Shown in pieces: positions 7,193-13,779 of a DNA stretch of 13,853 nt. The number at the start of each line of letters is the position of its first letter. The first letter of the stretch is position 1. The translations under genes and the position numbers were made by a program. Origin of the DNA: Bacteroidota bacterium (GTDB lineage: Bacteria; Bacteroidota; Bacteroidia; Chitinophagales; Chitinophagaceae); NCBI GenBank assembly GCA_023392185.1, contig JAEVZP010000128.1, forward strand, positions 1-13,853. The letters are read 5' to 3'. The notes beneath the pieces were generated by a model. The model was not told the origin of the DNA. It was given only the letters and a program-made list of their open reading frames with translations, and searched no databases.

Positions 7193-9604
7193 ATGCAAAA
7201 GAAATGGAAGCTTTTCCTGTGCCTGCTGCTTTTTGCGGCCGCAGGGCAGGCACAAAATCTGCAAATAACCCGGTTTGAATACTACTTCGACACCGATCCC
7301 GGCATCGGTAATGGCACGCTCCTGACCGTTTCGCCAACCGACAGTCTGAATCTCACGACCAGCATCATGGTGCCTTCCACCCTATCGCAAGGCTACCACT
7401 GGCTCTACGTCCGCAGCTACTTTGACAGCGCCGGAACGCCGCGTTCCTGGTCTTTGACGGAAGCCGTCCCGTTCTACGCGCCGGATTCGCTTGTATATGC
7501 CGAGTATTTTTTTGATACAGACCCGGGCCAAGGCTCCGGAACGGCGTTAAGTGCGGGCAACACATCGGATTCTTTGAATCAAACCTATTCCATTCCAACG
7601 CCGGCACTCCTAACTGCCGGAACCCACAACCTGTACGTGCGCACCCGCAGCCAAAGCGGCAGGTGGAGCCTGGCCGAACCCGTGGATTTTTACACCCCTG
7701 GTGCACTGGCCAACGGCGAGTATTTCTTTGACACAGATCCCGGTTTCGGGTCCGGAACAGCTTTCACGTTTCCCGCGCAGGACTCGCTTAACACAACACT
7801 TGCCATAACAGTACCCAATCTTGCCGGCGGTGTCCATCAGTTGTATGTGCGCACCCGATCGGTTACCGGCGCGTGGGGCCACGCCTACCCGGTAGATTTC
7901 TTTGTGAATGGTGCAGTGGCAGACGGAGAATACTTTTTTGATACCGATCCGGGTGTTGGCAACGGCATTTCTTTTGCTTTCACGCCAGGCGACTCGGTAG
8001 GGCAGGCCCTGACTGCCAGCACAGCAGCGCTCTCTGGCGGGGAGCATCGCCTATATGTCCGCAGCCGGGATCATTCCGGAAAATGGAGCCATGTGGACGA
8101 AGCTTTTTTCTACCTCCTGCCCAAAATCGTGCAGGGCGAGTACTATTGGGATACCGACCCCGGTGTTGGCAACGGTACGGTGCTTTTCACCGGCGGAACG
8201 TCGGATACCATCAACCAGAATTTTACTTTTAACGCGCCTTGCCTGCCGCCCGGCAAACACCTTTTGAGCGTGCGCACGCGGGACGACCAAGGGAAATGGA
8301 GCCTGGTCGGATATGACTCGCTGACGTTTGCCAACCCGGCCATGGCGCTGACGGCCACCTATCCCGGACCGGGACCTTTTGGTACGCCGGTAAAGCTGCG
8401 GGCTTCCGGCGGCCGTCTGCCATATCAGTATCAGCTGGACAACAACCCGGTCGGCACAGACAGTATTGTGCTGGCCCCCAACGGCAACGCGGTGGTATTT
8501 ACAGCCACCGATAGCTGTGGCTACATGGCTACCGCAGCCCTGACCACGCCGCCCGCCCCTACCGATCTTTCTGTCGACCCGACCGGCACCGGCATGGTGG
8601 CGCTCACCGGCTGGGATCACTGGGTCTATCTGCTGGATGGGAGCGGCAAAATCATCGCTGCCGCACACGACGGGCGGCAAAACCTGGGCAATACCGCTAT
8701 TTCCTATAAACACGTGGAAGCACCGGACACAGTGCGGACGTATTCTAACCACGGACACGCCCCTTACTTTGACCGCAACTGGAAGCTTTCGAGCGAGCGC
8801 AATCCGCAGCAGCCTGTTGGGCTGCGGCTGTATGGAACGGATGCAGAACTGGCCCGCTATATGGCCGCCGAGCCAACCGTTACGCAGGTGCAGGGCCTTT
8901 ACCTCACCAAATACAACGGGACTAACGAAGATCTGGATTACGGCAACAATGACACTGGCGGCAATTATAGCTACTACGCCCCTGATTCCTCGGGCGCCTT
9001 TGCCGGCGCGACGACAAGCGGCTTCCACATCCACTACCGCATTCCCGGGTTCTCAGAGTTATATCTCAACCGCGACCTGAATGTGCCACTTTCGCTGTCG
9101 AAGATAGCCGTGGGCGGCACTGCCGAAACCGGGCGTATCCGCCTCGAGTGGGAAACAGTATCAGAAAAGGACTTGCTGCGCTACGAGTTGATGAAACAAG
9201 CGGGCGGCGACTGGAAGCTATTGGAATCTGTGACAGCGCAAAACAAATCCAAAGGCTTGTATGCCGCTTTCGACAACACGCCGCTCCAGGGGAAAAACAT
9301 TTACCAGGTGCGTATTGTGGAAGCGAACGGGACGGTGAGCTACAGCCCCTCAGTAGTGGTCCATTACATTGGGGCAAATGCGATTGCCATTTTCCCCAAC
9401 CCGGCCACCGAGTCTCTCAACGTGAATGGCCTGGAACCCGGCGCAGTACTGATTCTGACAGATGTTTCCGGAAAAACCATCTTCTCCCGGCCAGCCGCGC
9501 AGGACAACCGGCTTACGCTGGCCGGGCTGGCAGGCGGGGTGTATCAGCTGATCATTCGCCAGCCGAATGGGGAGCAACTGCAAACGTCGGTTTTGAAAAG
9601 GTGA
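7193..9604 (+). CDS. T9SS-secreted protein with five FDTDPG repeats
   Basis: Large exported protein of 803 residues. The signal peptide is MQKKWKLFLCLLLFAAAGQA. Five tandem repeats of ~70 residues follow, each opening EY(F/Y)(F/W)DTDPGxGxG and containing 'H.LYVR(T/S)R...G.WS'; the first Asp of DTDPG is at residues 33, 108, 180, 250 and 320. Residues ~384-455 resemble an SprB repeat (ASGGRLPYQYQLD). About 455-640 is a segment often seen in Bacteroidota surface proteins (YFDRNWKL, VGLRLYGTDAEL, IPGFSELYL). A fibronectin-like stretch (RLEWETVSEKDLLRYEL, ~640-725) leads to a type A sorting domain from 731 (IAIFPNPATESLNVNGL, LAGGVYQLIIRQPNG, ending SVLKR). The protein is therefore expected to be exported by T9SS and anchored or released at the surface. 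It probably acts with the beta-helix protein 39 bases upstream; the ligand is unknown. Confidence 0.9.
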   Translation: MQKKWKLFLCLLLFAAAGQAQNLQITRFEYYFDTDPGIGNGTLLTVSPTDSLNLTTSIMVPSTLSQGYHWLYVRSYFDSAGTPRSWSLTEAVPFYAPDSLVYAEYFFDTDPGQGSGTALSAGNTSDSLNQTYSIPTPALLTAGTHNLYVRTRSQSGRWSLAEPVDFYTPGALANGEYFFDTDPGFGSGTAFTFPAQDSLNTTLAITVPNLAGGVHQLYVRTRSVTGAWGHAYPVDFFVNGAVADGEYFFDTDPGVGNGISFAFTPGDSVGQALTASTAALSGGEHRLYVRSRDHSGKWSHVDEAFFYLLPKIVQGEYYWDTDPGVGNGTVLFTGGTSDTINQNFTFNAPCLPPGKHLLSVRTRDDQGKWSLVGYDSLTFANPAMALTATYPGPGPFGTPVKLRASGGRLPYQYQLDNNPVGTDSIVLAPNGNAVVFTATDSCGYMATAALTTPPAPTDLSVDPTGTGMVALTGWDHWVYLLDGSGKIIAAAHDGRQNLGNTAISYKHVEAPDTVRTYSNHGHAPYFDRNWKLSSERNPQQPVGLRLYGTDAELARYMAAEPTVTQVQGLYLTKYNGTNEDLDYGNNDTGGNYSYYAPDSSGAFAGATTSGFHIHYRIPGFSELYLNRDLNVPLSLSKIAVGGTAETGRIRLEWETVSEKDLLRYELMKQAGGDWKLLESVTAQNKSKGLYAAFDNTPLQGKNIYQVRIVEANGTVSYSPSVVVHYIGANAIAIFPNPATESLNVNGLEPGAVLILTDVSGKTIFSRPAAQDNRLTLAGLAGGVYQLIIRQPNGEQLQTSVLKR
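7274..8332 (+). repeat. Five tandem ~70-codon FDTDPG repeats inside the CDS
   Basis: The repeat anchor (first Asp codon of DTDPG) recurs at 7289, 7514, 7730, 7940 and 8150, giving periods of 75, 72, 70 and 70 codons. Protein similarity is clear but the DNA copies differ at many synonymous sites, so the expansion is old rather than recent. Copy 5 differs most: Trp replaces Phe before DTDPG, and LSVRTR replaces LYVRTR. Confidence 0.9.
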
Positions 9605-9616
9605 GCTTTTACGGAG

Positions 9617-9654
9617 CCTGACAGGTCTGCGGCAAAGCGCAGAAGCCTGTCAGG
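9617..9654. repeat. CCTGACAGG intergenic palindrome, possible terminator
   Basis: CCTGACAGG at 9617-9625 pairs perfectly with CCTGTCAGG at 9646-9654. Inside, TCTGCG (9626-9631) pairs with CGCAGA (9638-9643), leaving a 2-base bulge and a GCAAAG loop. It lies 12 bases after the stop of the FDTDPG gene. There is no T-run, so it may be a dispersed palindromic element that also acts as an mRNA 3' stabiliser or weak terminator. A 10-base direct repeat, CAGGTCAGCT, occurs at 9651 and 9668. Confidence 0.6.
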
Positions 9655-9710
9655 TCAGCTTCGGCAGCAGGTCAGCTATCCCGGAAATTTTTCTTCGGTC
9701 CCGGTCCTCC

Positions 9711-9742
9711 TTCGGCCCTTTCCCCCCCGTCCCCTATTTTCG
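9711..9742 (+). promoter_or_regulatory. Possible promoter for the FMN oxidoreductase gene
   Basis: TTCG at 9711-9714, 20 bases, then TATTTTCG at 9735-9742; each box differs from TTTG / TAnnTTTG by one base. The -7-like box ends six bases before the ATG at 9749, implying a very short or absent leader. Confidence 0.35.
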
Positions 9743-9748
9743 CGGGCT

Positions 9749-10714
9749 ATGTCGGAAAACAACGCTTCTTTTTCCAACCGCATTACCCGGCTTTTCCACA
9801 TCGAATATCCGATTATCCAGGCCGGTATGATCTGGGCATCGGGCTGGCGACTGGCGGCGGCGGTCTCCAATGCCGGCGGACTGGGCATGATTGGCGCAGG
9901 CAGCATGTATCCCGATCAGTTGCGGGAAAACATCCAAAAATGCAAGGCAGCCACCAACAAGCCTTTTGCTGTCAATCTGCCGCTGCTGTATCCCGATATT
10001 GAGCAGCATGTAAAGATTATCCTCGAAGAAAAAGTACCGATCGTTTTTACCTCTGCCGGCAATCCCAAAACCTGGACCGGGACGCTTAAAGAAGCGGGTA
10101 TTACGGTCGTGCATGTGGTCAGCTCTGCCAAATTTGCTCAGAAAAGCGAAGCCGCCGGTGTAGATGCCGTGGTGGCCGAGGGCTTTGAAGCGGGCGGGCA
10201 TAATGGCCGCGAAGAAACCACCACGCTCTGCCTCATCCCTGCCGTGCGCGCAGCGGTGCAGATTCCGGTCATTGCTGCAGGCGGCATTGCTACCGGCCGG
10301 CAAATGTTTGCCGTGATGGCGCTGGGCGCCGAAGGCGTCCAGATCGGCTCGCGCTTTGTGGCCACGCCCGAGGCTTCGAGTCATACCGCTTTTAAAGAAG
10401 CGATTGTAGCGGCCGGCGAAGGCGACACGGTGCTTTCGCTCAAAAAGCTGACGCCGGTGCGGTTGCTCAAAAATCCGTTTCAGCAGCGGGTAGCCGAGGC
10501 CGAAGCGGAGGGTGCCAACGAAGAAATCCTTTCCGGAATTCTGGGGCGCGGACGCGCCAAGCTGGGCATGTGGGAAGGCGACCTGGCCGAGGGCGAGCTG
10601 GAAATCGGGCAGGTCAGCGCTCTGATTAAAGACATTGTTCCGGCGGGCGAACTGGTACACCGCATCTGGTCTGAATGCCGTACCGCAGCCACCCAACCTT
10701 TCTACAACGGATAA
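9749..10714 (+). CDS. FMN-dependent nitronate monooxygenase / FabK-like enoyl-ACP reductase
   Basis: TIM-barrel flavoprotein of 321 residues in the family shared by nitronate monooxygenases (2-nitropropane dioxygenase type) and FabK, the flavin enoyl-ACP reductase. Visible motifs in order: YPIIQAGMIWAS (20-31), SNAGGLGMIGAG (40-51), KPFAVNLPL (71-79), VVAEGFEAGGHNG with H151 at the conserved catalytic position, IAAGGIATG (~177-185) and GAEGVQIGSRFVATPE (~196-211) for FMN phosphate binding. The length suits either subgroup, and sequence motifs alone do not separate them here. The next three genes are acyl carrier protein, FabF and RNase III, so a fatty-acid role is attractive but inferred; automatic annotation would probably say nitronate monooxygenase. 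The ATG at 9749 gives the usual short N-terminus. Confidence 0.85.
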   Translation: MSENNASFSNRITRLFHIEYPIIQAGMIWASGWRLAAAVSNAGGLGMIGAGSMYPDQLRENIQKCKAATNKPFAVNLPLLYPDIEQHVKIILEEKVPIVFTSAGNPKTWTGTLKEAGITVVHVVSSAKFAQKSEAAGVDAVVAEGFEAGGHNGREETTTLCLIPAVRAAVQIPVIAAGGIATGRQMFAVMALGAEGVQIGSRFVATPEASSHTAFKEAIVAAGEGDTVLSLKKLTPVRLLKNPFQQRVAEAEAEGANEEILSGILGRGRAKLGMWEGDLAEGELEIGQVSALIKDIVPAGELVHRIWSECRTAATQPFYNG

Positions 10715-10757
10715 AAGAACCACTGGAAAGCTTTTTGTAGGCTATCTTTCCGGCGGA

Positions 10758-10775
10758 AAGGAGACCATTCTCCTT
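10758..10775 (+). terminator. Weak hairpin between the oxidoreductase gene and acpP
   Basis: AAGGAGA at 10758-10764 pairs with TCTCCTT at 10769-10775 around CCAT. A competing 6-bp hairpin (CTTTCC 10746-10751 with GGAAAG 10755-10760) overlaps it. There is no T-run, so termination is uncertain; alternative folding is possible but unproven. Confidence 0.25.
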
Positions 10776-10800
10776 CTGTTCAAAAAAGGCGTTTTGCCGC

Positions 10801-10830
10801 TTTGGATATCCCGCCGAGAAACTATTTTTG
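10801..10830 (+). promoter_or_regulatory. Bacteroidota-type promoter for acpP
   Basis: TTTG at 10801-10804, an 18-base spacer, then TATTTTTG at 10823-10830, an exact match to the Bacteroidota TTTG / TAnnTTTG consensus. The ATG of acpP is 32 bases after the -7 box, leaving a leader of roughly 25 bases. This is the best promoter in the window and suits a highly expressed gene. Confidence 0.65.
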
Positions 10831-10862
10831 CACCTTCCATTTTTTAAACCAATCCAACAGCC

Positions 10863-11099
10863 ATGTCTGAAATTGCAAACCGGGTAAAGAAAATTATTGT
10901 TGACAAGCTTGGCGTAGACGAAGGCGACGTCGTGCCGGAAGCTTCCTTTACCAACGACCTCGGTGCCGACTCCCTCGATACCGTAGAACTGATTATGGAA
11001 TTCGAAAAAGAATTCAACATCTCTATCCCCGACGAACAGGCCGAGACCATCACTACTGTTGGACAAGCCGTTTCTTACCTCGAAGAACACGTAAAGTAA
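10863..11099 (+). CDS. acpP: Acyl carrier protein
   Basis: Small acidic cytosolic carrier of 78 residues that holds growing fatty acyl chains as thioesters on a 4'-phosphopantetheine arm. The attachment site is Ser37 in the motif GADSLDTVELIME, one of the most conserved stretches in bacteria. The four-helix layout and net acidic composition (VDEGDVVPEASF, EFEKEFNISIPDEQAE) are as expected, and the length is the family norm. It is the first gene of the acpP-fabF-rnc cluster, with a strong promoter of its own and a 166-base gap before fabF that holds a long hairpin, which may allow ACP to be made in excess over the enzymes downstream. Confidence 0.98.
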   Translation: MSEIANRVKKIIVDKLGVDEGDVVPEASFTNDLGADSLDTVELIMEFEKEFNISIPDEQAETITTVGQAVSYLEEHVK

Positions 11100-11119
11100 T
11101 TTTTTAGTAGAACGCTGTT

Positions 11120-11222
11120 AGTATCAAGACATGAGTATCAAGTATCAAGGCCCGGAGTAGAAGCGTTTTCTCTTTCGTCCTGATACTTTCATCTTGATAC
11201 CTGATACTTCCGTCTTGATACT
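11120..11222. repeat. Long imperfect hairpin of GTATCAAG units between acpP and fabF
   Basis: GTATCAAG occurs at 11121, 11135 and 11142; its complement CTTGATAC occurs at 11193 and 11214, with variant CTGATAC at 11180 and 11201. They fold into one structure: an outer perfect 11-bp stem (11120-11130 with 11212-11222), a symmetrical 3x3 internal loop, then a 16-position inner stem (11134-11149 with 11193-11208) with one A-C mismatch, closing a 43-base apical region. No T-run follows. It ends 43 bases before the fabF ATG. It could be an attenuator, an RNA processing site or a dispersed repeat. Confidence 0.75.
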
Positions 11223-11265
11223 TTCGCCTTCGAAATCCCATTCCTCAGTATCCCTCAAACTGTTT

Positions 11266-12528
11266 ATGACAGCATCCCTGAAACGCGTCGTCGTTACGGG
11301 CATTGGCGCCCTGACCCCACTTGGCAATAACGTTCCCGATTACTGGAATGGATTGCTGAATGGCGTTTCCGGCGCAGGGCCGATCACGCAGTTTGACGTG
11401 TCGAAGTTTAAAACCAAGTTTGCCTGCGAACTCAAAGGCTTTAACCCGCTCGATTATTTCGATCGCAAAGAAGCCCGCAAGCTCGACCGCTTTTCGCAGA
11501 TCGCCATTGCGGCAGCCGATGAGGCCGTTAAGATGGCAGGGATCGATGTGCCCGGCGCGATCAATAAAGAACGTGTAGGTGTGGTCTGGGCTTCCGGAAT
11601 CGGCGGCATGATCACCTTTATCGAGGAGATGAAGAACTTCTTCACCGGCGACGGCACGCCGCGCTTCAACCCGTTCTTCATCCCCAAGATGATCCTTGAT
11701 ATAGCCTCCGGGCATATCTCCATGAAGTATGGATTCATGGGCCCCAACTATGCCACGGTTTCGGCCTGTGCCTCTTCTACCAACGCGCTTATCGACGCTT
11801 TCAACCTCATTCGCCTCGGCAAAGCCGACGCGATCGTTACCGGCGGCTCCGAAGCAGTCGTTACCGAAGCCGGTGTAGGTGGTTTTAACGCCATGAAAGC
11901 GCTTTCAGAACGCAACGATTCTCCTGAGACAGCTTCCCGCCCGTTTGACAAAGACCGCGACGGCTTTGTGCTGGGCGAAGGTGCCGGCGCTCTGATCCTC
12001 GAAGAACTGGAACATGCGCAAAAACGCGGTGCTACCATTCTCGGCGAAATCATAGGCGGCGGCATGAGCGCCGATGCCTATCACCTCACCGCTCCCCACC
12101 CGGAAGGCCTGGGTGTTATCAATGTGATGCGGGCAGCGCTCGACGATGCCGGCCTGAAACCCGAAGACATCGATTATATCAACGTACACGGCACCTCTAC
12201 CCCACTGGGCGATGTGGCCGAACTGCTGGCCATTCAAAAAGTATTCGGCGAACATGCCTACAATCTGAATATCTCGGCCACCAAAAGCATGACCGGTCAC
12301 CTGCTGGGCGGTGCCGGTGCCATCGAAGCGATTGCCGCGCTCAAAGCGGTGATGCACGACGCCATTCCGCCAACGATCAACCATTTTACGGACGATCCGG
12401 AAATCGATCCGAAGCTGAACCTGACCTTTAATGAGGCCCAACACCGCCCCGTCCGGGCTGCGCTGAGCAATACCTTTGGTTTTGGCGGACATAATGCCAC
12501 GGCTATTTTCAAGAAATACGAAGCTTAA
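11266..12528 (+). CDS. fabF: Beta-ketoacyl-ACP synthase II
   Basis: Condensing enzyme of type II fatty-acid synthesis, adding two carbons from malonyl-ACP to an acyl-ACP. The ATG at 11266 gives a 420-residue protein starting MTASLKRVVVTGIGALTPLG, the standard FabF N-terminus; the in-frame ATG at 11194 lies inside the hairpin and adds 24 unrelated residues. The catalytic triad is Cys168 (VSACASS), His308 (VHGTSTPLGD) and His345 (SMTGHLLGGAGA), with Lys340 just before. The glycine-rich GGSEA (193-197), the DGFVLGEGAGAL segment and the C-terminal SNTFGFGGHNA are all present. RNase III follows after only 12 bases, so the two are surely co-transcribed. Nothing suggests loss of function. Confidence 0.98.
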   Translation: MTASLKRVVVTGIGALTPLGNNVPDYWNGLLNGVSGAGPITQFDVSKFKTKFACELKGFNPLDYFDRKEARKLDRFSQIAIAAADEAVKMAGIDVPGAINKERVGVVWASGIGGMITFIEEMKNFFTGDGTPRFNPFFIPKMILDIASGHISMKYGFMGPNYATVSACASSTNALIDAFNLIRLGKADAIVTGGSEAVVTEAGVGGFNAMKALSERNDSPETASRPFDKDRDGFVLGEGAGALILEELEHAQKRGATILGEIIGGGMSADAYHLTAPHPEGLGVINVMRAALDDAGLKPEDIDYINVHGTSTPLGDVAELLAIQKVFGEHAYNLNISATKSMTGHLLGGAGAIEAIAALKAVMHDAIPPTINHFTDDPEIDPKLNLTFNEAQHRPVRAALSNTFGFGGHNATAIFKKYEA

Positions 12529-12540
12529 AACCGGCGGACT

Positions 12541-13257
12541 ATGGCGGGTATTGTAACACGCGTCCGCCATTTTTTTAAGCGGCCCAAAGAACTTTCCTAT
12601 CAACTGGAACGGGTACTGGGCTTCCGACCGCATTACCTGCCCTATTACGAAGCGGCGCTTACCCACCGATCGGCCAACGAAGCCCCTGCGGCCAACAACG
12701 AGCGGCTGGAGTTTTTGGGCGATGCTATCCTCGGCGCCGTGGTTGCCGAATATCTTTTCAAAAAGTATCCGGCGGAAGACGAAGGTTTTCTCACCGAGCT
12801 GCGTTCCCGCCTCGTGTGCCGCGAGTCGCTCAACAGCATTGCGCTGCAAATGGGGCTGGATAAGCTGGTGCATTTCAATCAGGCCGACCGCGCGCTGGGC
12901 CGCTCTCATATCTTCGGCAATGCCCTGGAAGCGCTTGTGGGCGCGGTGTATCTCGACAAAGGCTATGAGAAAACCTGCCGCTTTATTCTGAAGGTGTTGC
13001 TGCGCAATTATGTGGACATCGACACCGTAGCACAAACCGATACCAACTTCAAAAACAAACTTCTTAGCCTGGTTCAACGCCGGGGGGAGACGCTGGAATA
13101 TGTGGTGCTTTCAGACAAGCAGGAAGGACCGCGCCGGATTTTTACCGTAGCTGTGATCATCAATGGGGAAGAAAAATCGCGTGGCACAGGCTACACGAAA
13201 AAGGCAGCCGGCCAAATGGCTTCTCAAAAGGCTTTGGAGGCCCTTGGGGAAGGGTAA
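12541..13257 (+). CDS. rnc: Ribonuclease III
   Basis: Double-strand-specific endoribonuclease of 238 residues that processes rRNA precursors and structured mRNAs. The catalytic domain carries the signature NNERLEFLGDAIL (52-64) with E54, E57 and D61, then EGFLTELRSRLV, and HIFGNALEALVGAVYLD, where E130 is the conserved metal-binding Glu. The position four residues after the G-(A/N) turn that is usually Asp (D114 in E. coli) is Asn127 here. Residues ~165-238 are the double-stranded RNA-binding domain (TNFKNKLLSLVQRRG, GTGYTKKAAGQMASQKALEAL). It starts 12 bases after fabF in the order acpP-fabF-rnc, which recurs across Bacteroidota. The length is normal for the family. Confidence 0.96.
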   Translation: MAGIVTRVRHFFKRPKELSYQLERVLGFRPHYLPYYEAALTHRSANEAPAANNERLEFLGDAILGAVVAEYLFKKYPAEDEGFLTELRSRLVCRESLNSIALQMGLDKLVHFNQADRALGRSHIFGNALEALVGAVYLDKGYEKTCRFILKVLLRNYVDIDTVAQTDTNFKNKLLSLVQRRGETLEYVVLSDKQEGPRRIFTVAVIINGEEKSRGTGYTKKAAGQMASQKALEALGEG

Positions 13258-13333
13258 TTTGGAGGAAATTTCCGGAATTTAACCTCCCACTTTTGAATGG
13301 GCCTTGTCCGGGATTCCCCAAAATAAAGCGCTT

Positions 13334-13735
13334 ATGGTTCCCGAAATCGCCACTGACCCGGCCCGCCTTGATGTGGATTTTATCCACCTTTTTCTTAAAA
13401 AATCTTACTGGGCCAAAGGGCGCAGCCGCGAAACAGTAGAAACCTGCATCCGGCATTCGCTGAATTTCGGCGTGTATCTGCATGGAAGACAAATAGGCTA
13501 TGCCCGTGTAGTTACCGACTATGCGGTGTTTGCGTATTTGCTGGATGTTTTCATTGCGGAGGCGTACCGCAGAAAGGGTTCTGCCAAAAAACTGATGGCT
13601 TTTATTATGAGCTATCCACCGCTTCAAAACGTGCAGACCTGGCGGCTGGCAACGAGCGACGCCCACGAACTTTACCGGAAGTTTGGCTTCGGGCCGCTGG
13701 CATTTCCGGAAAAAATGATGGAGCGGCAGGTCTAA
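13334..13735 (+). CDS. GNAT-family N-acetyltransferase
   Basis: Cytosolic acetyl-CoA-dependent acetyltransferase of 133 residues; substrate unknown. The ATG at 13334 gives MVPEIATDPARLDVDFIHLFL; an in-frame TTG 30 bases earlier would add ten residues and is less likely. Motifs: SYWAKGRS (24-31), IGYARVVTDYAVFAYLLDVFI (54-74, the central beta strands), then R79-R-K-G-S-A84, matching the acetyl-CoA pyrophosphate-binding R/Q-x-x-G-x-G/A loop, and the C-terminal ATSDAHELYRKFGF typical of this subgroup. It is 76 bases after rnc and may be transcribed separately; no promoter is clear. It converges on a minus-strand gene across a palindrome. Confidence 0.9.
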   Translation: MVPEIATDPARLDVDFIHLFLKKSYWAKGRSRETVETCIRHSLNFGVYLHGRQIGYARVVTDYAVFAYLLDVFIAEAYRRKGSAKKLMAFIMSYPPLQNVQTWRLATSDAHELYRKFGFGPLAFPEKMMERQV

Positions 13736-13737
13736 TA

Positions 13738-13770
13738 AAACCTATAAGGTCTCGAAGACCTTATAGGTTT
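13738..13770. terminator. Perfect 15-bp palindrome, likely bidirectional terminator
   Basis: AAACCTATAAGGTCT at 13738-13752 and its exact reverse complement at 13756-13770 flank a three-base CGA loop. It fills the gap between the stop of the GNAT gene (13735) and the stop of the converging minus-strand gene (13782). The short A and T ends on each arm would give a terminator on both strands. The CCTATAAGG core may also mark a dispersed intergenic palindrome family. Confidence 0.75.
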
Positions 13771-13779
13771 GGGAAACAA

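Noticed and set aside
8051..9034. Minus-strand open frame (327 codons) inside the FDTDPG gene
   Set aside because: Antisense to a well-supported repeat protein, with no signal peptide or motif.
9734..10723. Minus-strand open frame (329 codons) opposite the FMN oxidoreductase
   Set aside because: Its ends almost match the real gene on the other strand, and its composition is typical of an antisense shadow with no recognisable motif.
11120..11222. CRISPR-like short repeats
   Set aside because: The units are only 8 bases, lie in both orientations and have no regular spacers; they form a hairpin instead.
11194..11265. Upstream in-frame ATG for fabF
   Set aside because: It would add 24 residues encoded in the hairpin; the protein starting at 11266 matches the standard FabF N-terminus.
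11905..13077. Minus-strand open frame (390 codons) spanning fabF and rnc
   Set aside because: It crosses two highly conserved plus-strand genes and has no domain; GC-rich codon use explains the lack of stops.
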